Positions 50,208 to 60,511 of a stretch of 64,000 nt of DNA are shown here, piece after piece. The stretch's first letter is position 1; every line of letters starts with the position of its first letter. Under the pieces are notes generated by a model that was not told the DNA's origin, ran no database searches, and worked only from the letters and a program-made list of their open reading frames with translations. The stretch spans positions 1-64,000 of the forward strand of contig NZ_AUPM01000031.1 of assembly GCF_003265365.1 (NCBI RefSeq), read 5' to 3'. Source of the stretch: Petrotoga sp. 9PW.55.5.1. Its GTDB lineage: Bacteria; Thermotogota; Thermotogae; Petrotogales; Petrotogaceae. Position numbers and translations under genes: made by a program.

Positions 50208-52559
50208 TTGAGTAGCAAATCAAGATTAGGATCGTTTTTATTTTTATTGGTTTTGTTTTTATTGCCAGTTTATTTTTTCGCTTCCAAAAGTATTTTAATT
50301 TTGAACTCATATAATCCGGGATTTTCATGGTCAGATAGTGAATTAGAAGGATTGAAAACAGTATTAGATAATGTGGAAGATTTAGAGTTTTATGTAGAAT
50401 ACATGGATACAAAAAGATTTGGTGATGAAGAAAGTTTGATATTTTTTAGGGAATATCTAGAAAAGAAATTTGTGGGTTTTAATTTTGATATTATATTGAC
50501 TCTTGATAATAACGCATTTGATTTTGTTTTGGATAATTATGAAGCTCTTTTTAAACCTACTCCTATAATTTATGGGGGTATAAATTATTACCAAGACTAT
50601 GATTTAGATCATTTGAATTTTGCTAGCGGTGTTGTAGAAAAACATGATATTTATGAAACTTTAGAATTAGCTTTAAAATTGCAACCAAGTACTGAAAATA
50701 TTTACATTGTAGTTGATAATAACACAAAAACCGGCATGCTTTTCAAAAATGAATTACACAATGAAATAATACCCAATTATCCTAATATCAATTTCATTTT
50801 TTTGACTGAATCTTTAGAACAAATAAAAGAAAACCTATTGAATCCGTTAGATAATTCTCTGGTTTTACTTTTATCTTATAGCAGAGATGAACATGGAAAT
50901 TTTTATGATTATAATGAAATTGGAGAGTACATGAACCAATTTAAAAATATACCTATTTATACAACAGCCAGTGTTTATATGAATTATGATGTTTTGGGTG
51001 GCAAAATTACAAGTGCCTTTGATCAAGGTAAAATAATGGGAGAAATAGCTCTGAAAGTCTTACAAGGTAATGATATCTCAGGTTTACCAAGGGTATATTT
51101 TCCTAAAAACGAATATGTTTTTAACTTCTTAGAACTAGAAAGATTGGGAATTACAGCTCATCAACTCCCTCCAGATTCAATAATATTAAATCAACCGCTT
51201 TCTTTCCATGAAAGAAATCCAATAATTTTCTGGATAATGATAATACTTACCCCAACTTTTATAGGTTTCTTTTATCTTATAACAGAAGACAACAGAAAAT
51301 TAAAAGTCATAATAGAAGATTTAAATAAAACAAAAGAAGAATTACAAAGTTTTAATGAAGAAATCGAAGCTTCTAATGAGCAACTGGTTTCATATAATGA
51401 AGAGCTTGTAGCTCAAAATGAGGAAATTGAAAATAATTACAAAGAAATCGAAAAAATGAACAATAAAATAAGAAATCTTGTTAGTATTCTTTCTGAGTTG
51501 GGTAAAAGCAATGAAAAAATCGATGATTTCTTTCAAAAATTTTTAGAAACTATGATATTAGAAATTCCAGAGTCGGATTATGGTAGTGTTTCAATTATAG
51601 AAAAAGAGGAATGGAGGTTTTTAACAGCTGTAGGTCATGATATAAATGGTTTAAAATCTCTTTCATTAAAAAAGGATTATGTATTTTTTTCTGAAGAGGT
51701 AACGGTTGTTGATAATATAATTTCTGAAAATTCAAAAAGGTGGCCTGAGAGTGTAGGTATTATGATAAATAAGTATGCTAAACCAACAAAATCAACTATG
51801 TTGAAAGCTATAAAAATAGATGACGATATATATTTGAATATTTCCTTAGATATACGTAAAGGAAATAGTGAGAAATTTTCTCAACAATCGTTTAAATTTT
51901 TTGATTCACTATTAAATTTAGCAAAGTTATTTTTGGTCAATAAGTTAAGAACAACCGAAATACAAAATGCCTATAACTCTTTTGCTAGCAAATTATCTAT
52001 GTTAGCTGAATCACACGATGAGGATAGTAAGATGCATATTTACCGAGTAAGTGATTTATCAGCATTTTTTGCTGAAAAGTTACAATTAGGCAAAGAAGTA
52101 ATAGAAAAAATTAGATCTTTTTCCCCTCTTCATGATGTGGGTAAACTTTTTATTTCACCTTTAATCCTTAATAAAAAAGATGAATTAAATGCAGAAGAAT
52201 GGGAAGAAGTAAGGCATCATCCTTTGTTGGCAGATAATTTGCTAGAAGGAAAATATTTTGAAACAGCCAGAAAAATTGCCATATACCACCATGAAAGATT
52301 TGATGGAAGCGGGTATCCATTTGGGTTAAGAAATGGATTTATACCTATAGAAGCTCAAATAGTTGGAATTGTTGATGTATATGATGCATTGAGATCTAAG
52401 AGAAGTTATAAAGAACCTTACACACATAGACAAGCAGTAGAAATTATATTAAATGGAGATAACAGAACAAAACCTGAACATTTCAATCCAAAATTGTTAG
52501 AGATAATTAAAATGTATGATAAAGAGATGGAAGAGTTATATAAGAAATATGAAGGGTAG
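50208..52559 (+). CDS. membrane sensor with ABC-type binding domain and HD-GYP output
   Basis: 783 residues: signal/anchor (about 8-26), a periplasmic binding domain of the ABC_sub_bind type (about 27-315, starting SILILNSYNPGFSWSDSELEG), a membrane helix (about 335-355), a heptad coiled coil (about 365-430), a GAF-like stretch (about 430-580) and an HD-GYP domain (about 595-775) with SPLHDVGKLFI, HPLLADNLL, YHHERFDGSGYPFGL and VDVYDALRSKRSY. All catalytic residues are present, so it should hydrolyse c-di-GMP in response to a bound ligand. The start is TTG at 50208 after TAGGAGGATG. Confidence 0.9.
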   Translation: MSSKSRLGSFLFLLVLFLLPVYFFASKSILILNSYNPGFSWSDSELEGLKTVLDNVEDLEFYVEYMDTKRFGDEESLIFFREYLEKKFVGFNFDIILTLDNNAFDFVLDNYEALFKPTPIIYGGINYYQDYDLDHLNFASGVVEKHDIYETLELALKLQPSTENIYIVVDNNTKTGMLFKNELHNEIIPNYPNINFIFLTESLEQIKENLLNPLDNSLVLLLSYSRDEHGNFYDYNEIGEYMNQFKNIPIYTTASVYMNYDVLGGKITSAFDQGKIMGEIALKVLQGNDISGLPRVYFPKNEYVFNFLELERLGITAHQLPPDSIILNQPLSFHERNPIIFWIMIILTPTFIGFFYLITEDNRKLKVIIEDLNKTKEELQSFNEEIEASNEQLVSYNEELVAQNEEIENNYKEIEKMNNKIRNLVSILSELGKSNEKIDDFFQKFLETMILEIPESDYGSVSIIEKEEWRFLTAVGHDINGLKSLSLKKDYVFFSEEVTVVDNIISENSKRWPESVGIMINKYAKPTKSTMLKAIKIDDDIYLNISLDIRKGNSEKFSQQSFKFFDSLLNLAKLFLVNKLRTTEIQNAYNSFASKLSMLAESHDEDSKMHIYRVSDLSAFFAEKLQLGKEVIEKIRSFSPLHDVGKLFISPLILNKKDELNAEEWEEVRHHPLLADNLLEGKYFETARKIAIYHHERFDGSGYPFGLRNGFIPIEAQIVGIVDVYDALRSKRSYKEPYTHRQAVEIILNGDNRTKPEHFNPKLLEIIKMYDKEMEELYKKYEG

Positions 52560-52591
52560 TGAAAAAGGTATATTTATTGGGAGGTAAAGTG

Positions 52592-53476
52592 GTGGAAAAT
52601 TCCAATATTATTGAGAAAGATGTGCAAAGAAAAATATTACATTTTCAAAAAGCAGAAATAACTGAATACCGAATATACGAAAGATTATCAAAATCCGTGA
52701 AAGACCCAAATAATAAAAAGGTTCTTCAAAGTATTGCTGATGAAGAACTTAAACACTATAACTTCTGGAAAAGTTATACAAAAAAAGAATTGAAGCCAAA
52801 TCTTTGGAGAGTTTTATTTTATTTTATTATATCAAAAATATTAGGATTAACTTTTGGATTAAAATTGTTAGAAAATGGTGAAGAGCAAGCCCAGGATGCA
52901 TATGAAGATATCTCAAAAATCATACCTGAGGTTAAAAAAATTGAAAAAGAAGAGGGTAAACACGAAAAAGAACTTTTAGAAATGATAGAAGAAGAAAGAT
53001 TGAATTATGTTGGATCCATAGTTTTAGGTTTAAACGACGCATTAGTAGAATTAACAGGAGCTTTAGCTGGTTTAACGTTTGCTCTGCAAAATGGTGTATT
53101 AATAGCTACTTCTGGCTTAATAACTGGAATTGCAGCTTCGTTGTCTATGGGGGCATCTGAATATTTGTCAAAAAGGGCAGAAAATGATGATAGGGCTTTA
53201 AAATCTGCTATTTATACAGGAATAACATATTTAATTACAGTGGCATTGTTAATTTTGCCATATTTATTGATGCCCACATTTTATTTTCTTAGTTTAATTA
53301 TAACTTTAATAATAGCTGTTATAATAATATTAGTTTTTAATTTCTATATTTCTGTTGCCAAAGATCTAAATTTCAAAAGTAGGTTCTTTGAGATGGCAGG
53401 AATCAGTTTGGGTGTTGCGGGTTTAACTTTTTTTATTGGATTTTTAGTTAGAATAACCCTAGGCGTGTCGATATAA
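52592..53476 (+). CDS. ferritin-like/VIT1 fusion, putative iron or manganese transporter
   Basis: About 294 residues. The N-terminal 140 residues form a rubrerythrin-like four-helix domain with iron ligands (FQKAEITEYRIYERL and DEELKHYNFW, later EEGKHEKEL). The rest is a VIT1/CCC1 membrane domain: LGLNDALVELTGALAGLTFAL, then GIAASLSMGASEYLSKRAE and three more helices. Such fusions (MbfA-like) export or sequester Fe2+/Mn2+. GTG 52559 overlaps the previous stop, but GGGAGG seven bases before GTG 52592 favours that start. Co-transcribed with the HD-GYP sensor. Confidence 0.85.
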   Translation: MENSNIIEKDVQRKILHFQKAEITEYRIYERLSKSVKDPNNKKVLQSIADEELKHYNFWKSYTKKELKPNLWRVLFYFIISKILGLTFGLKLLENGEEQAQDAYEDISKIIPEVKKIEKEEGKHEKELLEMIEEERLNYVGSIVLGLNDALVELTGALAGLTFALQNGVLIATSGLITGIAASLSMGASEYLSKRAENDDRALKSAIYTGITYLITVALLILPYLLMPTFYFLSLIITLIIAVIIILVFNFYISVAKDLNFKSRFFEMAGISLGVAGLTFFIGFLVRITLGVSI

Positions 53477-53499
53477 TATAGCAAAAGGGGGAATTTAAT

Positions 53500-55569
53500 T
53501 TGAAAAAGATAAGTACAAAGATTATTTTGTCTTCTACTATATTAATAGTTGTAGTAGTTGGGATCATTAGCTTTGTTTCAATTCTTAGATCGACAAATCT
53601 CCTTGAAACTTATGCACTTAGTGGAGTTGATAGCTTATCTGAAAGTATTGCATCTGATTTAAATTCACAAATCAGGATTATTGAGGTTGTTGTGGATAAT
53701 TTAAGTGAATCAGCTTTCTTTGGTTTCGATCCTTTTTTAGCAAGTTTTTCAAACAAAGAAGTTGTTAAATTTATGGATAAAGTTAAAGAAGTACCTAAGA
53801 AATTTTCAGAAAAAGTTGAAGGTAGTTTGGCTTCTTTTATCGTTTTTAATCCTGATATGTTGCGTACCAAAGAATTATTTTCTTTATATTATATTGAAAA
53901 TGAAGATAAAAATATAGAAAATGAATATTTAAAATATGATGAATCTTTTAATTCTGAAAATGAAAAATATCAATGGTTTTTTAAAGCAAGAGATAAAGCA
54001 GAAGGGATTTGGACAGATATATATTATGATGAGTATTTACAATCAGATGTTATAACTTATTCAACTCCATATTTTGATCCAAAAGATGGTACTTTTGTTG
54101 GTGTTGTTGGTATGATATTCCCATTACAATATTTTTCGTCTCTTCTTCAAAAAGATTTAGGTTATAATAATTCCTATTTATTTTTAACGAATGATAATTT
54201 TGATGTAATTACTCATCCTTTTTATAATCCTAAAAAAAACATATCTGAAGAATTATCTAATCACTTAGAAACAATAAAATCTGATTCAATTGGGAACTTT
54301 GAAAGTTTTGATGATGGACAAAAAACACTTGTAAGTTATTCAAATTTAGAAAATGGTTGGATAGTTTATTTAAGCTTGAATGAAGAAGAGATTTATAAAG
54401 AAATAAATGATTTAACTTTTGTGATTGTTTTACTGACCATAATAGGAATAATTATAGCAATAATAGTTGCTTATTTTGTAGGAAAAGGAATATCAAAACC
54501 TATAAAAAATTTCTCTGATGTTCTTTTAAAATTTGGTCAAGGTGATCTTGATGTTGAATTTGAAACCAAATCCAAAGACGAAATAGGGGAAATGGCTAAA
54601 TCTTTTGACAAAATGAAAGATAATTTAAAAGAAATTATTCTAGCTATTAAAAGTGCTTCAAATGAAGTTGAAATGTCTTCTAAAGAATTAAAAAAAGACT
54701 CACAAGAGTTTAATAATATTGCTCAAGAAAGTTTAATTAAAGCTGAAAATATAGAAGTAGTTTCCGAAGATAGTGCTTCATCAGTTGAAGAAATCACTTC
54801 AGGAATTGAAGAAATTGCATCATCAGCTCAAAGTTTATCTAATGCTGCTCAAGAATTATCTAATTTAGCGCAAACAACCCAAAATCAGGCAAATAAAGGA
54901 ATGAGCAGTATAAACAATATTGTAACTAAAATAGAAAAAGGTGTTCGTCAGTCAGAAGAAACAAAAGAAAATGTATCTAATCTTCTTGAAAAGGCTGAGA
55001 ATATTGAAAGTATTATCGAAACAATAAATTCTATTACTGAACAAACTAATTTATTGGCTTTAAATGCTGCTATCGAAGCAGCAAGAGCGGGAGAAGCTGG
55101 AAGAGGATTTGCTGTAGTGGCTGATGAAATAAGAAAATTAGCGGAGGAAAGTGCTAAAGCCACCGGTGAAATTGCAAATATATTAGATGATTTAAAAGAC
55201 AGTACAAAAAATGTAAATGACTCTACTAATATGACAGTAAATACAATTTCCGAAATAAATTCAGAGGCTAATAATATTCAAGAACAGTTTAGAAACATTT
55301 TAAATCAAATAAATAATATGATTTCCGAAGTTGAAAACGTAACTGCTAGTTCAGAAGAACAAGGTGCAAGTACCCAAGAAATGAGTTCTTCAATGGAAAG
55401 AATAGCTAGGACCGTTAACGAAACAAGCGATAGAATAAAGGAGATTAAATCACTAATTCAAAATCAATCGGCTAAAACAAATTCTCTTAATGAAAAAGCC
55501 TTCGAATTAGAAAAGATTTCCAAAAATTTAAATTTAGAAATTTCAAAGTTTAAATCTGGAGGTTTGTAA
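53500..55569 (+). CDS. methyl-accepting chemotaxis protein with Cache-type sensor
   Basis: 689 residues. Helix 1 (about 7-29), a periplasmic double-Cache-like domain of about 270 residues ([35 protein letters not shown] and [16 protein letters not shown]), helix 2 (about 305-328), HAMP, and the signalling hairpin with [37 protein letters not shown]. Cache sensors often bind amino or organic acids. Start TTG at 53500 after GGGGG. Unlike the first chemoreceptor it has no sigma-28 box and depends on the upstream operon promoter. Confidence 0.94.
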   Translation: MKKISTKIILSSTILIVVVVGIISFVSILRSTNLLETYALSGVDSLSESIASDLNSQIRIIEVVVDNLSESAFFGFDPFLASFSNKEVVKFMDKVKEVPKKFSEKVEGSLASFIVFNPDMLRTKELFSLYYIENEDKNIENEYLKYDESFNSENEKYQWFFKARDKAEGIWTDIYYDEYLQSDVITYSTPYFDPKDGTFVGVVGMIFPLQYFSSLLQKDLGYNNSYLFLTNDNFDVITHPFYNPKKNISEELSNHLETIKSDSIGNFESFDDGQKTLVSYSNLENGWIVYLSLNEEEIYKEINDLTFVIVLLTIIGIIIAIIVAYFVGKGISKPIKNFSDVLLKFGQGDLDVEFETKSKDEIGEMAKSFDKMKDNLKEIILAIKSASNEVEMSSKELKKDSQEFNNIAQESLIKAENIEVVSEDSASSVEEITSGIEEIASSAQSLSNAAQELSNLAQTTQNQANKGMSSINNIVTKIEKGVRQSEETKENVSNLLEKAENIESIIETINSITEQTNLLALNAAIEAARAGEAGRGFAVVADEIRKLAEESAKATGEIANILDDLKDSTKNVNDSTNMTVNTISEINSEANNIQEQFRNILNQINNMISEVENVTASSEEQGASTQEMSSSMERIARTVNETSDRIKEIKSLIQNQSAKTNSLNEKAFELEKISKNLNLEISKFKSGGL

Positions 55570-55586
55570 AAGGAGGAATAGAAAGA

Positions 55587-56828
55587 ATAAGAAAAATTCT
55601 AATTATAAATATTTTACTAATTTTCATTTTTTCTTTAGTTTATGGTGGAACTACTTTAAGGGTAAATGGTTTTTTAAACTTATACAATAATGTATATCAA
55701 ACTGTTCCTTTCTATCGTTTTGTCAATTCAACAGAAGGAATAGGTTTGGATTATATAAAAGAATTACTATTGACCGATAAATATGTTCCAGAAGAAAAAG
55801 CAGAAGATTTTTTAAATTCTACTATAGTATTTTATTCTGAAAAAAACTATGATGTAAAAGAGTTATTTAATCCAAATTATTTCCTTCTTTTGTACGATTT
55901 GGTTATCAATTCAGAATCAATAGCTATATACTCTACAGAAAAAGAGCTTTTTGAAGATTTTTTTATAGGATTTTTCGGTGCTAAAAAGGTTAATGACAAT
56001 CTTTTTGTAATGGATGAAAAGAACTTTTATGTCCTAATGGAGCAAAATGGAATTTTTTTAAATATGGAACCTATTTCCAATAATGTTAAAAATGATTATA
56101 TTGTTTCTGGTTCCATTGATAACATTTTAAAGAATAACGATAGTTGGGAATTTTATATTGATGTAGAATCAAGAACAATTAATGCTAAATTTGTGTCTAA
56201 AGAATATAGAAGCTCAAAGAATCAATTTGGCTTAACCTCTTTAGAAAATAAAAAATTATTTGGAGAAGTTTTAGTCTTTGAAAGTGTAAACAGGAATGAT
56301 TTTAAAAATTTTTACACAAAGTTTTTTACCCCTCTTGATGAAGAAAGTGAAAAATCTATAGATTTTTTGAAAGAAATAATAAAAGAAGATGAATTTATTG
56401 TTGTTAGCTCTCAAAGTATAAATGAAAATGAATTAGTTTTGTTTGTTGAAAGTACATTGGATTCTGTGAAATTGAAGAAATATGCTGAAGAAAGAAGAAT
56501 GGAAGAAGGTAAAATAGGAACATATAATTACTATTTATGGTCTAAAGGTTCATACCCGAAAGAAATATATTTGTATTTTCAAAATGACGAATTAATTTTT
56601 TCAAATATTACTCCTGATAGAATGGGAATTTATTTGTCTGAAATGCCAAGATTCAAAAACACAAAGTATTTTGATCAGATTAAAAATAATCACCAATTTC
56701 ATAATATTACTATAATAGATCTTTCTAACTACATTTCAAAGAACTATTATGGTTCAGTTGATAGTTGGATTGTAAAAAGTGAGTATCTGGAAGATGATAA
56801 TTATACTTTAAAAATAAATATGAGATAA
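55587..56828 (+). CDS. secreted protein of unknown function, with a proposed AUA start
   Basis: About 413 residues if begun at ATA 55587. The first standard start in frame is TTG 55746, yet the frame before it encodes a complete signal peptide (RKILIINILLIFIFSLVYGG) and reads through without a stop. AGGAGG (55571-55576) lies ten bases before ATA 55587; ATA 55578 is the only other near-cognate but is too close. The mature part is acidic, with FLNSTIVFYSEKNYD and repeated Asp/Asn-rich strands, and has no family I know. It lies between a chemoreceptor gene and secA, so an envelope role is plausible. Confidence 0.7.
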   Translation: MRKILIINILLIFIFSLVYGGTTLRVNGFLNLYNNVYQTVPFYRFVNSTEGIGLDYIKELLLTDKYVPEEKAEDFLNSTIVFYSEKNYDVKELFNPNYFLLLYDLVINSESIAIYSTEKELFEDFFIGFFGAKKVNDNLFVMDEKNFYVLMEQNGIFLNMEPISNNVKNDYIVSGSIDNILKNNDSWEFYIDVESRTINAKFVSKEYRSSKNQFGLTSLENKKLFGEVLVFESVNRNDFKNFYTKFFTPLDEESEKSIDFLKEIIKEDEFIVVSSQSINENELVLFVESTLDSVKLKKYAEERRMEEGKIGTYNYYLWSKGSYPKEIYLYFQNDELIFSNITPDRMGIYLSEMPRFKNTKYFDQIKNNHQFHNITIIDLSNYISKNYYGSVDSWIVKSEYLEDDNYTLKINMR

Positions 56829-56873
56829 ATGAATCGATAAATTTTTTGGAATAAAGAAAGGAGTGTTTGTTGA

Positions 56874-59348
56874 ATGTTATTTGGTTTGATTGATAAAAAT
56901 AAAAGTCTGATTAAAAGATACGCTAAGATAACTAAAAAGATAAATGAGCTAGAGAAAAGTATTCGATCATTAAGTGATAATGAATTGTCTGGAAAAACTG
57001 AAGAGTTCAAAAACAGAATCAATCAAGGGGAAAGTTTGGATAATTTATTGCCAGAGGCATTTGCCGTAGTCAGAGAAGCTTCACGAAGAACTGTTGGAAT
57101 GAGGCATTTTGACGTCCAGTTAATGGGGGGTATAGCTTTACACGAGGGAAAAATAACAGAGATGAAAACGGGTGAAGGTAAAACGTTAGTTGCAACCCTT
57201 CCAATATATTTAAATGCTTTAACTGGGGAAAATGTTCACCTAGCAACTCACAATGATTATTTAGCTAAAAGAGATGCTCAATGGATGGGGCCAGTTTATG
57301 AGTTTTTGGGATTAAAAGTAGGGTTTATTCAGGCAAATATGGATAAGGAAGATAGAAGGAAAGCGTATGAAGCTAACGTGACCTATGGAACAGCAAATGA
57401 ATTTGGATTTGATTATCTAAGGGATAATTTGGTTTATGAAAAAGGAGAAAAAGTTCAAAAGGGTCATTTCTTTGCAATTGTTGACGAAGCAGATTCTATA
57501 TTGATAGACGAGGCAAGAACTCCACTCATTATTTCTGGACCATCTGATACACCATCTGAACTTTATCGAAGATTTGCCTCTCTTTCTAAGAGGTTTGTGC
57601 CTGATAAGGATTATACAATAGACGAGAAACAAAAGTCTTTGTCCCTGACAGAAGAAGGAATAAGTAAAGCAGAAAAACTGCTGTCTTTAGAGAATTTATA
57701 CGATCCAAGTAATATTAAATACCTATTCCATCTTTTGAATGCCTTAAAAGCTATCAATTTTTTCAAAAGGGATAAAGATTATATAATTAAAGACGGAGAA
57801 GTAATTATAGTTGATGAATTCACAGGAAGGTTATTACCTGGAAGGAGATATTCTGAAGGTCTGCATCAAGCTATAGAAGCAAAAGAAGGAGTTAAAATAA
57901 AAGAAGAAAGTGTTACTTTTGCCACTATAACTTTCCAAAATTATTTTAGAATGTACAAAAAATTATCTGGTATGACTGGTACAGCCAAAACCGAAGAAGA
58001 TGAATTCAAAGCTATTTATAATTCTGAGGTTGTAATAATACCTACTAATGAACCCGTAATAAGAGAAGATAGGAATGATTTAATATATAAAACAACAAAA
58101 GAAAAATATGAAGCAATTATTGATGAAATTGTGAATAGAAATAAAAAAGGGCAGCCTGTTTTGGTGGGAACTACTTCTATAGAAAACAGTGAAGTTTTAA
58201 GTGAAATGCTCAGAAAAAAAGGAGTACCTCATGAAGTTTTAAATGCAAAACAGCATGAAAGAGAAGCAGAAATCGTTGCTAAAGCGGGAGAGAAAAATGC
58301 GGTTACAATAGCTACTAATATGGCCGGTAGAGGTACAGATATAAAGTTGGGAGAAGGGGTAAAAGAACTCGGAGGTTTATTAGTATTAGGGACTGAAAGG
58401 CATGAGAGTAGAAGAATAGATAATCAGTTGATAGGTAGGGCTGGAAGGCAAGGAGATCCGGGAGAATCAATATTTATAATTTCTTTTGAAGATGATGTTT
58501 TAAGGCTCTTTGGTGGAGAGCGTATGAAGAACCTTATGAACGCTCTAAAAATAGAAGAAGGCCAACCAATTGAGCATAAAATGCTTAGTAAAGTTATAAG
58601 AGATGCTCAAAAGAAAATAGAAGGTATACATTTTTCAATTAGAAAGAGACTCTACGAATTTGACTCTGTGATGGATAAACAAAGAACCGTAATATATAAT
58701 CATAGAGATTGGATACTGGAGCAAGATAATTATGACGAACATATAGAAGACATTATCAAAGATTTTGTGGAAAGGATAGTCACATCATCTTGGGATGAAA
58801 ATGAAGAAAGAGTTGACAAAAAAGCTATAAACCAAAAGTTAAAACAATATTTAATTGTTTCTGATATAAAAGGAGAAACAATAGAAGAAGTAGAAAAGGA
58901 AGTTTTTGATCTTTTGTGGGAAAGATACAAATACAAAAAGGAAGAGTTTGGAGAAGATTTCAATAAAATAGCTAAATTTGTAATGCTTAGAATAATAGAT
59001 GAAAAGTGGAGATATCATCTGGATTCAATTGAAGCTCTGAAAGAATCAGTTGGTTTAAGATCTTATGGGCAAAAAGATCCAGTTATGGAATTTAAAAAAG
59101 AATCTTACTTGATGTTTGATCAAATGGTCGATAGCATATACGATGAAATTGTTAATTATTTGATGAGGATAGTAAAAGTAGTTCCTGAAAAAGAAGAGAA
59201 AGAGGCAAAAAAGATATATGCAAACTTGAATTTCGTTCATAATAATAATAATTCTGCTATTGAAGGCTCAAATGATTCGAATAATTCTAAAAGTAAAGAA
59301 AATAAATCTGCCAATAAGATTAGAAAAAGATATAAAGTCAAAAGATAG
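56874..59348 (+). CDS. secA: preprotein translocase ATPase SecA
   Basis: 824 residues. Walker A MKTGEGKTLVATLP (about 98), GTANEFGFDYLRDNL, DEAD-type VDEADSILIDEARTPLIISGP (about 205), MTGTAKTEEDEF, and ATNMAGRGTDIKLGEGV with RHESRRIDNQLIGRAGRQGDPG are all in order. The C-terminus ends in an Asn/Lys-rich tail without the usual zinc-binding cysteine motif, as in several thermophiles. It drives export through SecYEG. ATG at 56874 follows AAGGAG at ten bases. prfB follows after 18 bases. Confidence 0.96.
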   Translation: MLFGLIDKNKSLIKRYAKITKKINELEKSIRSLSDNELSGKTEEFKNRINQGESLDNLLPEAFAVVREASRRTVGMRHFDVQLMGGIALHEGKITEMKTGEGKTLVATLPIYLNALTGENVHLATHNDYLAKRDAQWMGPVYEFLGLKVGFIQANMDKEDRRKAYEANVTYGTANEFGFDYLRDNLVYEKGEKVQKGHFFAIVDEADSILIDEARTPLIISGPSDTPSELYRRFASLSKRFVPDKDYTIDEKQKSLSLTEEGISKAEKLLSLENLYDPSNIKYLFHLLNALKAINFFKRDKDYIIKDGEVIIVDEFTGRLLPGRRYSEGLHQAIEAKEGVKIKEESVTFATITFQNYFRMYKKLSGMTGTAKTEEDEFKAIYNSEVVIIPTNEPVIREDRNDLIYKTTKEKYEAIIDEIVNRNKKGQPVLVGTTSIENSEVLSEMLRKKGVPHEVLNAKQHEREAEIVAKAGEKNAVTIATNMAGRGTDIKLGEGVKELGGLLVLGTERHESRRIDNQLIGRAGRQGDPGESIFIISFEDDVLRLFGGERMKNLMNALKIEEGQPIEHKMLSKVIRDAQKKIEGIHFSIRKRLYEFDSVMDKQRTVIYNHRDWILEQDNYDEHIEDIIKDFVERIVTSSWDENEERVDKKAINQKLKQYLIVSDIKGETIEEVEKEVFDLLWERYKYKKEEFGEDFNKIAKFVMLRIIDEKWRYHLDSIEALKESVGLRSYGQKDPVMEFKKESYLMFDQMVDSIYDEIVNYLMRIVKVVPEKEEKEAKKIYANLNFVHNNNNSAIEGSNDSNNSKSKENKSANKIRKRYKVKR

Positions 59349-59366
59349 AAAATATGAGGTGATCTG

Positions 59367-60467
59367 ATGATAGAATATGAAATTAAAGTCAAAATTAGCG
59401 AACTTAGAGAAAGTTTTGAAAATTTAAAAGAGCTTTTTGACGTTCAAAAGGTAAAAAAAGAGATTCACAAGTTAGATAAAGAAATGATGGACCCAACGCT
59501 TTGGGACGATCCTCAAAGAGCTCAAAAGATTTCAAAAAGAGCTCAAGATTTAAAAAATGAATTACTTGAATTTAACAAGTTAGAAAGTGATTTTGAAGAT
59601 CTAGAAATAGCTGTTGAATTATCTGATGAGGATCAAGGTATGACTAATCAAGTTGATGAAATATTAAAAGATATAGAAAAAAAGATTTCAGTTTTTAATA
59701 TGAAAGCCTTGCTTTCAGGAGAGTATGATGATGCTAATGCTTTTTTAACAATACATCCAGGTGCTGGCGGTACAGAATCTCAGGATTGGACTTCAATGTT
59801 GTTTAGAATGTATACAAGATGGGCTGATAAAAATAATTTTAAAATAGAAACTATAGATTTCCAAGAGGGCGATGAAGCAGGTATTAAAAATGTTACCATT
59901 AAAATTTCTGGTGAATACGTTTATGGAAAACTTAGATACGAAAGTGGTGTACATCGATTGGTAAGAATTTCTCCTTTTGATTCAAATGCCAGAAGACACA
60001 CCTCTTTTGCTTCTGTTTCTGTTATGCCTGAATTGGATGAAGATGTTGAAATAGAAATAAATATGGAAGAATTAAAGATTGATACATATAGATCTGGTGG
60101 AGCTGGCGGGCAGCATGTTAATAAAACTGATTCTGCAGTTAGAATAACTCATCTTCCAACAGGTATAGTTGTGGCAGTTCAAAATGAACGCTCGCAGCAT
60201 CAGAATAAAGCAAATGCTTTGAAAATTTTAAAGTCCAAATTATACGAATTAGAGCAACAAAAAAATATTGAAGAAAGAATGAAAATTCGTGGAGAAGTTA
60301 AAGATATTTCTTGGGGAAATCAGATAAGGTCATATGTTTTGTATCCATATACTATGGTTAAAGATCATAGAACAGGGTATGAAACATCTAACGCCCAAGC
60401 AGTTTTGGATGGTGAAATAGACGGTTTTATAGAAGAAGAATTATTATTTTTTGCAAAATATAAATAA
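59367..60467 (+). CDS. prfB: peptide chain release factor 2
   Basis: 366 residues. The RF2 recognition tripeptide SPF is in VRISPFDSNARRHTSF (about 206), and the catalytic GGQ in YRSGGAGGQHVNKTDSAVRITH (about 246). It terminates at UGA and UAA codons. The frame is continuous: the usual +1 frameshift stop near codon 25 is replaced by CTT TTT GAC, so autoregulation by frameshifting is absent. ATG at 59367 follows GAGGTGAT. secA lies upstream and rsmH downstream. Confidence 0.96.
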   Translation: MIEYEIKVKISELRESFENLKELFDVQKVKKEIHKLDKEMMDPTLWDDPQRAQKISKRAQDLKNELLEFNKLESDFEDLEIAVELSDEDQGMTNQVDEILKDIEKKISVFNMKALLSGEYDDANAFLTIHPGAGGTESQDWTSMLFRMYTRWADKNNFKIETIDFQEGDEAGIKNVTIKISGEYVYGKLRYESGVHRLVRISPFDSNARRHTSFASVSVMPELDEDVEIEINMEELKIDTYRSGGAGGQHVNKTDSAVRITHLPTGIVVAVQNERSQHQNKANALKILKSKLYELEQQKNIEERMKIRGEVKDISWGNQIRSYVLYPYTMVKDHRTGYETSNAQAVLDGEIDGFIEEELLFFAKYK

Positions 60468-60483
60468 ACGGCTAAGAAATAAT

Positions 60484-60511
60484 TTGATTTTCAGTAAAAG
60501 AGGTGTATAAT
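60484..60511 (+). promoter_or_regulatory. possible internal promoter before rsmH
   Basis: TTGATT (60484-60489), 16-base spacer, TATAAT (60506-60511). The -10 box overlaps the Shine-Dalgarno and proposed AUA start of rsmH, so only one of the two readings may be used by a given transcript. Confidence 0.45.

Noticed and set aside
59430-59460. Programmed +1 frameshift in prfB
   Set aside because: The frame is continuous; no UGA is met at the usual site.
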